From: Arthrobacter sp. ZGTC412 | GTDB lineage: Bacteria > Actinomycetota > Actinomycetes > Actinomycetales > Micrococcaceae | DNA: 64,000 bases | Reading direction: 5' to 3' | Assembly (NCBI RefSeq): GCF_002929215.1 | Contig: NZ_PJII01000002.1 | Location: 62,001-126,000, forward strand | Part shown: positions 36,732-45,625 of the stretch, in pieces | Layout of the letters: every line of letters starts with the position of its first letter | How positions within the stretch are numbered: position 1 is the first letter of the stretch | Notes under the pieces: model-generated | Databases searched by the model: none | Seen by the model: only the letters and a program-made list of their open reading frames with translations | What the model was told of the DNA's origin: nothing | Program-made: the position numbers and the translations under genes

Positions 36732-37535
36732 CTACCCCTGTTGGGCGAAGTTTTCCTGCCACACGTCGAAGCCGAGCTTGAGGATCAGGGCAGCCACCAC
36801 CACAAGGAAGACCACCCGGACGAACCGGCTCCCCTGCGCCACCGCCGTCCTGGCTCCTAGGTAGCCGCCTGCCATGTTGGCAACCCCCAGAAGGAGGCCC
36901 AGGCCCCACAGGATGGAGCCGTGCGGCAGGAAGAACATCAGCGCACCTGCGTTGGTGGCCATGTTCACGATCTTGGCTTTGGCACTGGCTTCGAGGAACG
37001 CATAACCCATCGCGGAAACCAGGGCGATGACAAGGAAGGAACCCGTCCCGGGGCCAATCAGGCCGTCGTAGAAGCCGATGACGGCGCCGATCAGGCACGC
37101 CACCACATAGTGCTTGTGGCCGTTGTGCCGCAGGGCGGTGATGTGGCCGGCGTCCGGCTTAAGGGCCGTAAACAGCGCCACTGCCACCAGCGCGGCCACA
37201 ATGATGGGTTTGAAAACGCTGGACGGCAGCGTGGCGGCGAGTATTGCACCGCCGAAGCTGCCCGCAAGGGCAATCACGGCCATCGGCAGTGCCGTCCTCA
37301 GGTCCGGCCCCACCCGTCTGTAGTACGTGACGGCGCTGGTTGCGGTTCCGAAGATGGACCCCATTTTGTTCGTTGCCAGTGCTTGGACGGGCGTAATGCC
37401 CGGGACCAGCAACAGGGCGGGGAGCTGGATTAATCCGCCCCCGCCCACCACGGCGTCCACCCAGCCCGCGGCGAAACCCGCCAGCACGATCAAAACCAGT
37501 GTTGTGAGCTGGATGGATTCAAGCCCTAAGAGCAC
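36732..37535 (-). CDS. TSUP family (TauE/SafE) membrane exporter
   Basis: A 267-residue membrane protein with eight to nine hydrophobic segments. It carries the family signature AGFAAGWVDAVVGGGGLIQLPALLL near the N-terminus and a mirrored half with IGFYDGLIGPGTGSFLVIALV. TSUP proteins export small sulfur-containing or organic anions such as sulfite or sulfoacetate. The substrate here is unknown. It lies 11 bp after the proS stop on the same strand, so it may be read with proS. Confidence 0.88.
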   Translation of the reverse strand: MLLGLESIQLTTLVLIVLAGFAAGWVDAVVGGGGLIQLPALLLVPGITPVQALATNKMGSIFGTATSAVTYYRRVGPDLRTALPMAVIALAGSFGGAILAATLPSSVFKPIIVAALVAVALFTALKPDAGHITALRHNGHKHYVVACLIGAVIGFYDGLIGPGTGSFLVIALVSAMGYAFLEASAKAKIVNMATNAGALMFFLPHGSILWGLGLLLGVANMAGGYLGARTAVAQGSRFVRVVFLVVVAALILKLGFDVWQENFAQQG

Positions 37536-37545
37536 CTCTGCGGAG

Positions 37546-39357
37546 TCAGCTGGCGCGGACAGCGTTGACTACGTAGTCAACTGCCTTGTCTACTGCAACG
37601 TTCTCGGCGTCGCCGCTGCGGCGGTCCTTGATCTCCACCACACCGTCCACCAGGCCGCGGCCCACGGCGAGAATGGTGGGGACGCCCAGCAGCTCGGCGT
37701 CGCCGAACTTGACGCCCGGCGAGACCTTGGGCCGGTCATCGAGCAGGACATCAAGGCCCGCTGCTTCCAGGTCTGCTGCCAGCTGCTCCGCCGTGGCGAA
37801 GATGTCCTCGCCCTTGCCCACAGCCACAACGTGGACGTCAGCCGGCGCCACGGCCCGCGGCCAGACCAGGCCCCTGCTGTCGTTGTTGGATTCGGCCAGC
37901 GCCGCAACGGCCCGGGTGACGCCCACGCCGTAGGAGCCCATGGTCACAGTGACCTGCTTGCCGTTCTGGTCCAGGACCTTCAGCTCCAGGGCTTCGGCAT
38001 ATTTCCGGCCGAGCTGGAAGATGTGGCCCATTTCTATCCCGCGGGCAATCTCCAGGGGGCCGGAGCCGTCAGGAGCCGGGTCACCTTCGTGGACGTCGGT
38101 GCACTCGATGACACCGTCCCAGGTGAAGTCCCTGCCTGCCACCAGGCCGAAAACGTGCTTGCCGGCTTCGTTGGCGCCGGTGATCCAGGTGGTGCCGCTG
38201 ACAACGCGCGGATCCACCAGGTAAAGCAGCTTCGAGGCGCTTTCGGCGCCCAGCAGCGGTTCGTCCAGCGCCAGGCCGGGTCCGAGGTAGCCCTTGACGA
38301 TCAGCGGCTGCTTCTTGAGATCGTCATCGTTTGCTGCTTCGAGGCCGATCTCGCCGGCGATGGGCAGGAAGGATCCGATGTTCGCTTCCACGCGCTTCAG
38401 GTCCACCCCGCGGTCGCCGGGCAGCCCGATGACCACCAGCTGCCGTTCCCCGGTGGGCAGGGTGACCGCGAGGACAACGTTCTTGAGCGTGTCCGCGCCA
38501 GTCCAGGCGCCGCCGTCGGCCTCCGAACGGGGGGCGAGTTCGTTGGAGGCCGCCACCAGCGTTTCGATCGTGGGGGTGTCAGGGGTGTCGAGGACCTCGG
38601 CGGCGGGAGCAGCGGAGAAGTCGATTTCCGCCGGCGCCACCGTGGTGACAGCCTCAACGTTTGCGGCGTAGCCGCCCGCTGAGCGGACGAAGGTGTCCTC
38701 ACCGATCTCCGTGGGGTGCAGGAATTCTTCGCTCTTGGAGCCGCCCATGGCGCCGGCGGTTGCGGTCACCGGGATGACTTCCAGGCCGAGGCGTTCGAAG
38801 ATCCGCAGGTAGGCGCCGCGGTGGGCGGCGTAGCTGGCGTCCAGGCCGGCGTCGTCGACGTCGAACGAGTAGGAGTCCTTCATGATGAACTCGCGTCCGC
38901 GCAGGAGCCCGGCACGGGGGCGGGCTTCGTCGCGGTACTTGTTCTGGATTTGGTAAAGGCTAAGCGGCAGGTCCTTGTACGAGGAGTAGAGGTCCTTGAC
39001 CAGCAGCGTGAACATTTCCTCATGCGTGGGGGCAAGCAGGTAGTCGGCGCCCTTGCGGTCCTGAAGGCGGAACAGACCTTCGCCGTATTCGGTCCAGCGG
39101 TTGGTGGTTTCGTACGGCTCACGCGGCAGCAGTGCCGGGAAGTGAACTTCCTGCGCCCCGATGTTCGCCATTTCCTCCCGGATGATGGCCTCGACCTTGC
39201 GCAGGACACTCAGTCCCAGCGGCAGCCAGGTGTAGATACCCGGGGCTGCGCGGCGGATGTAGCCGGCACGGACCAGCAGTCGGTGGCTTGCCACCTCGGC
39301 GTCGACGGGATCTTCACGCAGGGTGCGCAGGAATAGCTGGGACAGTCTTGTAACCAC
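37546..39357 (-). CDS. proS: prolyl-tRNA synthetase
   Basis: The class II enzyme charges tRNA-Pro. The GTG at 39355-39357 gives 603 residues beginning [17 protein letters not shown]. The catalytic core has [28 protein letters not shown] and [25 protein letters not shown] (motif 2). The editing INS domain occupies about 230-400, and the C-terminal anticodon domain has [15 protein letters not shown] and [24 protein letters not shown]. This is the bacterial-type enzyme with an insertion domain. A nested hairpin sits in its putative leader. Confidence 0.97.
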   Translation of the reverse strand: MVTRLSQLFLRTLREDPVDAEVASHRLLVRAGYIRRAAPGIYTWLPLGLSVLRKVEAIIREEMANIGAQEVHFPALLPREPYETTNRWTEYGEGLFRLQDRKGADYLLAPTHEEMFTLLVKDLYSSYKDLPLSLYQIQNKYRDEARPRAGLLRGREFIMKDSYSFDVDDAGLDASYAAHRGAYLRIFERLGLEVIPVTATAGAMGGSKSEEFLHPTEIGEDTFVRSAGGYAANVEAVTTVAPAEIDFSAAPAAEVLDTPDTPTIETLVAASNELAPRSEADGGAWTGADTLKNVVLAVTLPTGERQLVVIGLPGDRGVDLKRVEANIGSFLPIAGEIGLEAANDDDLKKQPLIVKGYLGPGLALDEPLLGAESASKLLYLVDPRVVSGTTWITGANEAGKHVFGLVAGRDFTWDGVIECTDVHEGDPAPDGSGPLEIARGIEMGHIFQLGRKYAEALELKVLDQNGKQVTVTMGSYGVGVTRAVAALAESNNDSRGLVWPRAVAPADVHVVAVGKGEDIFATAEQLAADLEAAGLDVLLDDRPKVSPGVKFGDAELLGVPTILAVGRGLVDGVVEIKDRRSGDAENVAVDKAVDYVVNAVRAS

Positions 39358-39443
39358 GGGTGGGTATCCGTTTCTGGGGAGGTGCTGGAGCAACAGCAGG
39401 CCGGGCATTTCGTCTGGGTACTAATCTACCGCCAAGCACAGAA

Positions 39444-39512
39444 GAGCCACGCCCGGGAATACAAAGCCCCTGGCCCCCCAGAAGGGCTGGTCATTGCATC
39501 CGGGCGTGGCTC
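39444..39512 (-). promoter_or_regulatory. nested hairpin upstream of proS
   Basis: A perfect 13-bp stem (GAGCCACGCCCGG at 39444-39456 with 39500-39512) encloses an inner hairpin whose 5-bp and 3-bp helices (39465-39469/39484-39488 and 39471-39473/39478-39480) close a C-rich loop. It lies 87 bp before the proS start on the proS strand, with no other gene to terminate. It may be a 5'-leader element or a small RNA. No T-box signature is seen. Confidence 0.5.
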
Positions 39513-39729
39513 AACGCCGTTATCGCCTAAGTACTGGTGAGGATTGGTGCGACCGCCCACGCCACTCCAGCGCAGCTAGATCGAACCTAAGTGATGACGG
39601 CCACAATTGACAAGTAGTCTTTCTATCAAGACGTTGATTAGCGACATGTCCAGGCCTAGTTTTAGTTCACCGGGTGAGAATTAGAGGGCCGGACGGGCCG
39701 GAGCACCTGGCGGTTCAGCGGAGGCGGCG
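39513..39729. other. AT-richer intergenic stretch with no gene
   Basis: About 217 bp between the proS leader hairpin and the ABC fusion gene are visibly lower in GC than the neighbours, with TTGACA at 39607 and a small GTCTT/AAGAC hairpin (39616-39631). I find no coding capacity, no tRNA fold and no terminal repeats. Given the deletion product next door, it may be the decayed edge of an exchanged segment. Confidence 0.45.
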
Positions 39730-40506
39730 ATGTCACGTTCGGCCGTTGAGGAGCCACGGGGACAGGACGACGGCGGGGCGGTGGCTACCAGCGGCCTCAC
39801 CGTCCTGCGCGGCCGGCTTCCCGTCCTCCGGGACCTGACCTTCGCCATCCCCACCGGCCAAATAACGGGGCTCTTGGGGCCGTCCGGAAGCGGAAAGACC
39901 ACCCTCATGCGGGCCATTGCGGGGGTGCAGCGCATCTCCTCGGGCGCCATCCAGGTAATGGGCCTCCCCGCCGGCAGCAGTTCCCTGCGACACCGGGTCG
40001 GCTACGTCACCCAGTCGCCAAGCGTCTACCCGGACCTGGCAGTGGAAGCCAACGTGCGGTATTTCGGAGCCATGCACCACAAAGGCGCCCCCGCCGTGGC
40101 GGAGGCGATTGCCGCCGTCGGACTTGAACGGCAGGCGCGGCAGAAAACCGCTGACCTGTCCGGGGGCCAGCTCAGCCGCGTGTCCCTTGCCTGCGCACTG
40201 GTGGCGCACCCGCGGCTGCTCGTCCTGGACGAACCGACCGTCGGGCTGGACCCTGTGCTGCGCGCAGACCTCTGGAGCCGCTTCCGCTCCATGGCCGAAA
40301 AAGGGACAACCCTGCTCGTTTCGAGCCACGTCCTGGAGGCAATCTCGAACGTTCTTCCCCTGACCTTCGCCGTGGATACGTTGCAGGAGATAGCCTCCAA
40401 CACGGAGGCCACGGACCGGATGTGGCAGGACGCGGGCATCATGGCGGCGATTGTGCTGGGCGTCCTGGTACTGGCGTCCCTGACGCTGCGCAGGCAGACT
40501 GCGTAA
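39730..40506 (+). CDS. ABC-transporter ATPase fused in frame to the C-terminus of an ABC-2 permease
   Basis: Residues 1-~200 are a drug-exporter-type ABC ATPase: Walker A GPSGSGKTT, Q-loop VTQSPSVYPD, signature LSGGQLSRVSLA, Walker B LLVLDEPTVGLDP, H-loop TTLLVSSHVLEA. Directly after the H-loop the sequence switches to ISNVLPLTFAVDTLQE and a single hydrophobic helix ending LASLTLRRQTA, which is how ABC-2 permeases end. The ATPase's own C-terminal part and nearly all of the permease are gone. This looks like an internal deletion between adjacent ATPase and permease genes. The product may be inactive. GGAGG precedes the ATG by 5 nt. Confidence 0.8.
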   Translation: MSRSAVEEPRGQDDGGAVATSGLTVLRGRLPVLRDLTFAIPTGQITGLLGPSGSGKTTLMRAIAGVQRISSGAIQVMGLPAGSSSLRHRVGYVTQSPSVYPDLAVEANVRYFGAMHHKGAPAVAEAIAAVGLERQARQKTADLSGGQLSRVSLACALVAHPRLLVLDEPTVGLDPVLRADLWSRFRSMAEKGTTLLVSSHVLEAISNVLPLTFAVDTLQEIASNTEATDRMWQDAGIMAAIVLGVLVLASLTLRRQTA

Positions 40507-40540
40507 GCTGGCAAACACGCGCGGAGATGATCTTCCCAGC

Positions 40541-41440
40541 CTAGAACAGCACCGTGGCGAACGTGCCCACCTGCCGGAAGCCGACCCGCTCGTAGGTGGC
40601 ACGGGCGCGCACGTTGAAGCCATTGACGTAAAGGCTGGTGACGGGAGCGATCTTCCTTGCCTGCTCCACTACGGCGGCCATGTATGGGGAGCTGAGGCCC
40701 TGGCCCCGGTAGAGCGGATTCATCCAGACACCCTGGATCTGGGTGACCTCCGACGTAACGGCACCCAGTTCGGCCTTGAACACCACCTCACGGGCGTTGT
40801 TGAGGTGAACGAGTGAATGGCCCTGGCGAATCAGCCCTTCCACCCGCCGGCTGTAGAACTCCCTGCCACCGAGGAACGGGGAATATCCCACTTCTTCTTC
40901 GAACATGGCGGCGCAGGCCGGTAGGATGCGGTCAAAGTCCGCAAGGTTTCCCAGCCCAAGGCCAGGGTCGGGTTGGATGGACGGCGGGCCCTCGATGGTC
41001 ATCAGGGGCTGCTCGGCGCGAACTTCGTGCGCCCGGTGGCCCAGTTCCACAAGTTCAGCATGGAGGGCAAGAACGGACTGGGCCGGTCCGAACGCGGAGG
41101 CGTAGCGTCGTCCGGACGCGTTGGCGGCCTCGGCGACGGCCCCGGCAAACTCTGGTTCCAGCTGAACCGGAACCAGGTTGGCTCCTGCCCAGCACGCACC
41201 CACCAGGACGCCGTCGTCAAAGACGCCAATGACGCCGGCGCCGCCGCTTGTGGGTGCGGCAGTACCGGCAGCACGCAGGTGCGCGAGGATAAATACATTG
41301 GCCACCGGATCCCGCTGCGCCAGCAGCCGGAGCGCGGCAGTATCCGTTCCGTCCAGCGTGCGGACGGAAATTCCCGGAGGGTCGGGGACGTCCTTACGAG
41401 ACGCTAACCACGGGGCTACCCTTGACAGCATCTTCGCCAT
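40541..41440 (-). CDS. GNAT family N-acetyltransferase (DUF4081 type)
   Basis: The 299-residue protein has an N-terminal half with loose GNAT similarity and a C-terminal GNAT domain with the acetyl-CoA motif [20 protein letters not shown] (about residues 236-255) and the final [17 protein letters not shown] strand. It fits the conserved actinobacterial gene that follows ispG. The annotated start at 41438-41440 lies 47 bp inside the ispG 3' end. A downstream start is possible. The substrate is unknown. Confidence 0.82.
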   Translation of the reverse strand: MAKMLSRVAPWLASRKDVPDPPGISVRTLDGTDTAALRLLAQRDPVANVFILAHLRAAGTAAPTSGGAGVIGVFDDGVLVGACWAGANLVPVQLEPEFAGAVAEAANASGRRYASAFGPAQSVLALHAELVELGHRAHEVRAEQPLMTIEGPPSIQPDPGLGLGNLADFDRILPACAAMFEEEVGYSPFLGGREFYSRRVEGLIRQGHSLVHLNNAREVVFKAELGAVTSEVTQIQGVWMNPLYRGQGLSSPYMAAVVEQARKIAPVTSLYVNGFNVRARATYERVGFRQVGTFATVLF

Positions 41441-42560
41441 CGGCCTCCCCCATCTCTTCCGCGATACGCATGGCCTCTTCGATCAGTGTCTCAACAATTT
41501 GGCTCTCGGGCACAGTCTTGATGACTTCACCCTTCACAAAGATCTGGCCCTTGCCGTTGCCGGAAGCAACGCCGAGATCAGCCTCACGGGCCTCACCGGG
41601 ACCATTCACTACGCAGCCCATAACGGCCACCCGCAGCGGAATCTCCATGCCCTCAAGTCCTGCAGTGACCTGCTCGGCGAGTGTGTACACGTCCACCTGT
41701 GCACGGCCGCAGGACGGGCAGGAGACAATCTCCAGCTTCCGCGGACGCAGGTTGAGGGACTGGAGAATCTGGTTGCCCACCTTGATTTCCTCTACCGGCG
41801 GAGCCGAAAGGGAAACGCGGATGGTGTCGCCGATGCCCCGGGACAGCAGGGCACCGAAGGCGGTGGCGGACTTGATGGTTCCCTGGAATGCCGGGCCTGC
41901 CTCGGTCACGCCGAGGTGCAGCGGCCAGTCGCCTTTTTCTGCCAGCATCTCGTATGCCGCCACCATGATCACGGGGTCGTTGTGCTTGACGGAAATTTTG
42001 AAGTCGTGGAAGCCGTGCTCCTCGAACAGGGAAGCTTCCCAGACGGCGGATTCCACCAGCGCCTCGGGGGTGGCCTTGCCGTACTTCTTCAGGATGCCGG
42101 GCTCCAGCGAGCCCGCGTTGACGCCGATCCTGATGGAGGTGCCGTGGTCGCGGGCTGCAGCAGCGATTTCCTTGACCTGGTCGTCGAACTTCCGGATATT
42201 GCCCGGGTTCACCCGCACCGCAGCGCAGCCCGCTTCGATGGCCGCAAAGACGTATTTGGGCTGGAAGTGGATGTCCGCGATGACCGGGATCTGGGACTTT
42301 TTGGCGATGATGGGCAGCGCTTCGGCGTCATCCGCAGAAGGGCAGGCCACGCGCACAATGTCACAGCCGGACGCTGTGAGTTCCGCAATCTGCTGCAGGG
42401 TGGCGTTGATGTCCGTGGTGGGGGTTGTGGTCATGGACTGCACGCTGATGGGGAAATCCGAGCCAACCCCTACTGAACCAACCTTGATCTGGCGGGTCTT
42501 GCGGCGGGGGGCGAGGACGGGCGGCGGTGCTGACGGCATTCCCAGGCTGACCGAGGTCAC
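41394..42560 (-). CDS. ispG: 4-hydroxy-3-methylbut-2-enyl diphosphate synthase
   Basis: IspG is the iron-sulfur enzyme that makes HMBPP in the MEP isoprenoid pathway. The GTG at 42558-42560 (AGGAG just upstream) gives 388 residues. The TIM-barrel half starts [19 protein letters not shown], and the C-terminal 4Fe-4S half holds [11 protein letters not shown] and [10 protein letters not shown], with the three Cys ligands. dxr, an earlier enzyme of the same pathway, lies 3 kb upstream with rseP between, the conserved order. Confidence 0.97.
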   Translation of the reverse strand: MTSVSLGMPSAPPPVLAPRRKTRQIKVGSVGVGSDFPISVQSMTTTPTTDINATLQQIAELTASGCDIVRVACPSADDAEALPIIAKKSQIPVIADIHFQPKYVFAAIEAGCAAVRVNPGNIRKFDDQVKEIAAAARDHGTSIRIGVNAGSLEPGILKKYGKATPEALVESAVWEASLFEEHGFHDFKISVKHNDPVIMVAAYEMLAEKGDWPLHLGVTEAGPAFQGTIKSATAFGALLSRGIGDTIRVSLSAPPVEEIKVGNQILQSLNLRPRKLEIVSCPSCGRAQVDVYTLAEQVTAGLEGMEIPLRVAVMGCVVNGPGEAREADLGVASGNGKGQIFVKGEVIKTVPESQIVETLIEEAMRIAEEMGEADGEDAVKGSPVVSVS

Positions 42561-42595
42561 GTGGACTCCTAGAGTTGAAAGGGGTGTTGAAGCGG

Positions 42596-42889
42596 CTACG
42601 CGGCGAAGCCGGCCAGCATGCCGGTAACGGGTGACCATTCGGTGATGCGGGTTCCGGCGATCACCCCGGCAGCGGCGAAGGGGTCCTGCTTGAGGATGGA
42701 GTTCAGGGCGGCCTCGTCTGCTGTCTTGAAAATCAGCAGTGCTCCTGCTCCGTCACCGTACGGCCCGCTGGCCAGGATGGCACCGTCCTGCGCCAGGCCC
42801 GACGTCCATTCACGGTGGGCCGGACGGGCGGCGCTGCGGGCTTCGGTGGAATCGGCGGCGTAAACATACTCAACGGCAAAAACTGTCAT
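42596..42889 (-). CDS. YciI family protein
   Basis: This 97-residue alpha-beta protein of the YciI/dimeric ferredoxin-like type has [23 protein letters not shown] (with the conserved His-Arg), [20 protein letters not shown], and [20 protein letters not shown]. Members are small dimers of mostly unknown function, sometimes with enzyme-like pockets (His-Asp pair). It lies 35 bp upstream of ispG on the same strand. Confidence 0.85.
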   Translation of the reverse strand: MTVFAVEYVYAADSTEARSAARPAHREWTSGLAQDGAILASGPYGDGAGALLIFKTADEAALNSILKQDPFAAAGVIAGTRITEWSPVTGMLAGFAA

Positions 42890-42969
42890 ACCGCTACCCT
42901 ATCGCCCTGCCTGCCCTTGCACCCATCCGGGAAGCCTGCGGGGGCGGTCTAGCCCGGACACGCCTGTTC

Positions 42970-43482
42970 CTAGGAGAGGAACAGTACTTTGACCACCGCG
43001 GCCGTTCCGGCAGCCCACAGCATGGAGGTCAGAGTGCCGATGATGAAGCGTTCGGCCGCCACGGGCGTTTCCTTCAGCTCCGCGAACCTGCCCAGGCCCT
43101 TGATGGCAACAATGTATGCGATGGCCACAGGCTGTCCGGTGAGGATCGCCAGGCACACGCCGAGCCGCTCCAGCACTCCGATAATGGCGCCGCCGCGGAG
43201 GATGCGCTGGCTGGGGGCAGGGGTCGCCAAAGCGGAAGCGCCCGACGACGGCGCGTCGGCCGCCGCTGTCAGCTCGCCATCCACGTTCTGGGTTTCGGCG
43301 TGCGGCGCGTCCACCGTAACGTCAGCTGCCGGGTCCTCGGCTGCCCTCCTGGCTTCCCCGGCGGCCTTGGCGGCATCGGCTTTGTCGTCGATGGTTCTGG
43401 CGAGACGGAACACCAGGGCGGTCACCGGCCAACCGGCGAAGCCAGCCACGAGCAGTGCGACAGTGATCCAAAGCGCGGTCAC
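42970..43482 (-). CDS. hypothetical membrane protein resembling DUF3307 tails
   Basis: The 170-residue product has an N-terminal helix (about 4-24), a polar Ala/Asp-rich linker (about 35-90), and a C-terminal hydrophobic module RGGAIIGVLERLGVCLAILTGQPVAIAYIVAIKGLGRFAEL then IIGTLTSMLWA. That module resembles the tail of DUF3307 membrane proteins (G-x-IGxLER, AKxxxRF, GTLxS). It overlaps the SatD-like gene by 4 bp, so the two form a unit. Function unknown; the resemblance is by eye only. Confidence 0.6.
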   Translation of the reverse strand: MTALWITVALLVAGFAGWPVTALVFRLARTIDDKADAAKAAGEARRAAEDPAADVTVDAPHAETQNVDGELTAAADAPSSGASALATPAPSQRILRGGAIIGVLERLGVCLAILTGQPVAIAYIVAIKGLGRFAELKETPVAAERFIIGTLTSMLWAAGTAAVVKVLFLS

Positions 43483-44159
43483 CGGGCTCCTTCATTCTGG
43501 GAACGGACAAGGTGGGAGTGGGCGTGGTCCAAAAGCATTGCTGCTGCCGGCCTGGCTGCCCATTCTTCCTGCCAGCCGGATCGAAGGACGGCCCGGCTTA
43601 CCGATTGCTCCGTAATTCCCAGCTCCTGGGCAACATGCTTCTGGCTGCCATGCCTGCCCTCGCCGCCCTGGAATGCGCGCAGCCGGTCCACCACCCGCCA
43701 CTGCGCCTCTGTACGCTGCTGCACCACCCTCCCGATCAGGCGAAGCACCGCCTGGGCATTTGCACTGGCCATGGCCCCTTCCTGGGTTTGGGGCTGGATG
43801 TCCCTGCCACGGCCCATGGTGCCCGATACCACTGACAACGGAACCTGGCCTGCTGCACTCTTCGCCAATTCAACAGCTTTTCGCGCCGCTACAAAGCCGC
43901 TTCCGGATCCCTCCCTGGGACTGTCCCCCGGAGCCAGCTGCACGCTGCCAATTCCGATTCCGACGTACCAATAACCACTGCGAAGCGCCTGGAGTGCTAC
44001 GTCCACCACCTCTGCGGCATGCTCCACGACGCCTTGGAGCTCGTCCCCTACGGAACGTTCGAAAGCTGCAGGCGTGAGATCCCGCAGGGCGGAGATCAGG
44101 TCCGGGACCCGGTCAACGTCGGAAGAGCTGCCCCGTTGGTCAATGGTAAGAACGTACAT
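43479..44159 (-). CDS. SatD-like protein with C-terminal helix-turn-helix
   Basis: This 226-residue protein starts MYVLTIDQRGSSSDVDRVPDLISAL, has an early GDELQGVVE stretch and GYWYVGIGIGSV, as in SatD-family proteins. The C-terminal half contains VAQELGITEQSVSRAVLRSG (about 180-200), a helix-turn-helix. It is therefore a probable DNA-binding regulator fused to a SatD-type domain. The downstream partner overlaps it by 4 bp. The upstream region carries three inverted repeats that could be its operator. Family call moderate. Confidence 0.6.
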   Translation of the reverse strand: MYVLTIDQRGSSSDVDRVPDLISALRDLTPAAFERSVGDELQGVVEHAAEVVDVALQALRSGYWYVGIGIGSVQLAPGDSPREGSGSGFVAARKAVELAKSAAGQVPLSVVSGTMGRGRDIQPQTQEGAMASANAQAVLRLIGRVVQQRTEAQWRVVDRLRAFQGGEGRHGSQKHVAQELGITEQSVSRAVLRSGWQEEWAARPAAAMLLDHAHSHLVRSQNEGAR

Positions 44160-44185
44160 GCCATAACCCTAGGCAGCTGATCCCA

Positions 44186-44238
44186 GATAATCAATCACTA
44201 ATAGCTGATTATCGGTTATCAGCCATAAAAGGCTGATA
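44186..44238 (-). promoter_or_regulatory. two inverted repeats upstream of the SatD-like gene
   Basis: GATAATCA (44186-44193) is repeated in inverse as TGATTATC (44206-44213), and TATCAGCC (44217-44224) in inverse as GGCTGATA (44231-44238). The segment is AT-rich in a GC-rich genome and lies 26-79 bp before the start codon, suggesting an operator/promoter for an autoregulator. Confidence 0.5.
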
Positions 44239-44240
44239 GG

Positions 44241-44261
44241 CGGGAAATCACCTATTTCCCG
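44241..44261 (-). terminator. hairpin after the site-2 protease gene
   Basis: CGGGAAAT (44241-44248) pairs with ATTTCCCG (44254-44261), 14 bp after the stop codon of the site-2 protease gene. It may end that transcript, or be a third element of the adjacent control region. Confidence 0.4.
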
Positions 44262-44275
44262 TTGGAACCGGAAGG

Positions 44276-45607
44276 TCAGCCGAAGAGGTTCACGGGCTTC
44301 ACGATATCGGCGTAGATGAGGAGCGCGCTCATGCCCATGAGCAGGGCCGCCACCACGTAGGTCACCGGGAGCAGCTTGGCGATGTCGAAGGCTCCGGGAT
44401 CCGGTTTGCCGAACAGTTTGGCCACCTGCCGCCGGGCGCCTTCGTAGAGCGCGCCCGCAACGTGGCCACCGTCAAGCGGCAGCAGCGGGATCAGGTTGAA
44501 GACCGCCAGGGCGAAGTTCAGCCCGGCAAGCAGTCCCACCAGTGTTGCAACCCGCGACTGGACCGGAATTTCCTCCATGGCGGCAACTTCACCGGCCACC
44601 CGACCCACACCCACCACGCTGATGGGGCCATTGGGGTCGCGTGGTTCCTCGCTGAAGGCGGCTTTCGCCACGCCCACCACACGCGCGGGCAGGTTGAACA
44701 CCACTCCTGCCACCTGCCGGATATTCTCCCCGGCCATGGGCAGAACGGACGACGCCGGCTGGGCCACCAGTTCTGTCTGCGCGCCGATGCCCAGGAAGCC
44801 GACGTCCTGGTACAGGAGGGTGCCGGCGTCGTCCTTCGCCTGCCGGCCATCCGCGCCGATGATGGGCCGGGCCGACAGCACAGGAGTAACAGTGGTGGAA
44901 ACGGGGGCGCCGTCCCGCTCCACGGTGATGGGCACTTCACGTCCGGCCGAGGCCCTGATCCATTCCGTCAGCTGGTCCCAGCTGGTCACGGCTTTGCCGT
45001 CAAAGGAGGTGACGGTGTCATTGGGTTTGAGCCCGGCCGCGGCGGCGGGCGTCAGCTGGCAGTCTGCTGAATCGGGGTCCACGGTTTCGCCCGCTGCCAC
45101 CTGGCACTTGGAGACGTCGGAAATGGTGGTGGTGGCTGTGGCCATGCCAAAGCCCATCAGCAGGACCGCCGTCAGCGCCACTCCGAGGACCATGTTCATG
45201 GCCGGGCCGCCCAGCATCACAATGATCTTTTTCCACACCGGAAGCCGATAAAACACCCGGTTTTCATCGCCCGGGCCCACTTCCTCGTGCGCCACGGAGC
45301 GTGCTTCCGTTGCCAGGGTCTGGAACATTCCGGTGCTGGAGGGACGCACGGATCCGTCGTCCTGGTTGGGCGGGTACATTCCGATCATGGACACGTAGCC
45401 GCCCAGCGGGATGGCCTTCACGCCGTACTCGGTCTCGCCTTTCCGCCGCGACCAGAGCGTGGGACCGAAACCGATCATGTACTTGGTGACGCGGACCTTG
45501 AAAAGCTTGGCGGGCAGGAGGTGGCCCACTTCGTGGAGCGCGATGGAGGCAGCGATGCCGATGGCCACAAAAACGACACCGAGGATAAAAAGGAGAACGG
45601 GGGTCAT
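44276..45607 (-). CDS. M50 family site-2 protease (Rip1/RseP type)
   Basis: The 443-residue intramembrane zinc protease cleaves anti-sigma factors or other membrane proteins. The zinc motif HEVGH is at residues 25-29 within the first helix and the second zinc-ligand motif is in NLIPLLPLDGGHV near residue 385. A PDZ domain lies around 180-270 (AAAGLKPNDTVTSFDGKAV). It follows dxr, as in mycobacteria, where the orthologue is Rip1; I give no symbol because names differ between genera. Confidence 0.92.
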   Translation of the reverse strand: MTPVLLFILGVVFVAIGIAASIALHEVGHLLPAKLFKVRVTKYMIGFGPTLWSRRKGETEYGVKAIPLGGYVSMIGMYPPNQDDGSVRPSSTGMFQTLATEARSVAHEEVGPGDENRVFYRLPVWKKIIVMLGGPAMNMVLGVALTAVLLMGFGMATATTTISDVSKCQVAAGETVDPDSADCQLTPAAAAGLKPNDTVTSFDGKAVTSWDQLTEWIRASAGREVPITVERDGAPVSTTVTPVLSARPIIGADGRQAKDDAGTLLYQDVGFLGIGAQTELVAQPASSVLPMAGENIRQVAGVVFNLPARVVGVAKAAFSEEPRDPNGPISVVGVGRVAGEVAAMEEIPVQSRVATLVGLLAGLNFALAVFNLIPLLPLDGGHVAGALYEGARRQVAKLFGKPDPGAFDIAKLLPVTYVVAALLMGMSALLIYADIVKPVNLFG

Positions 45608-45625
45608 GGAGGTACTTGCTGCTTC

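Noticed and set aside
39560-39600. tRNA-like GGTTCGATC segment in the proS upstream gap (minus strand)
   Set aside because: The flanking bases do not pair as a T-arm and no acceptor stem, anticodon arm or CCA can be built.
39358-39729. T-box riboswitch for proS
   Set aside because: No antiterminator sequence or specifier arrangement was found; only the nested hairpin is present.
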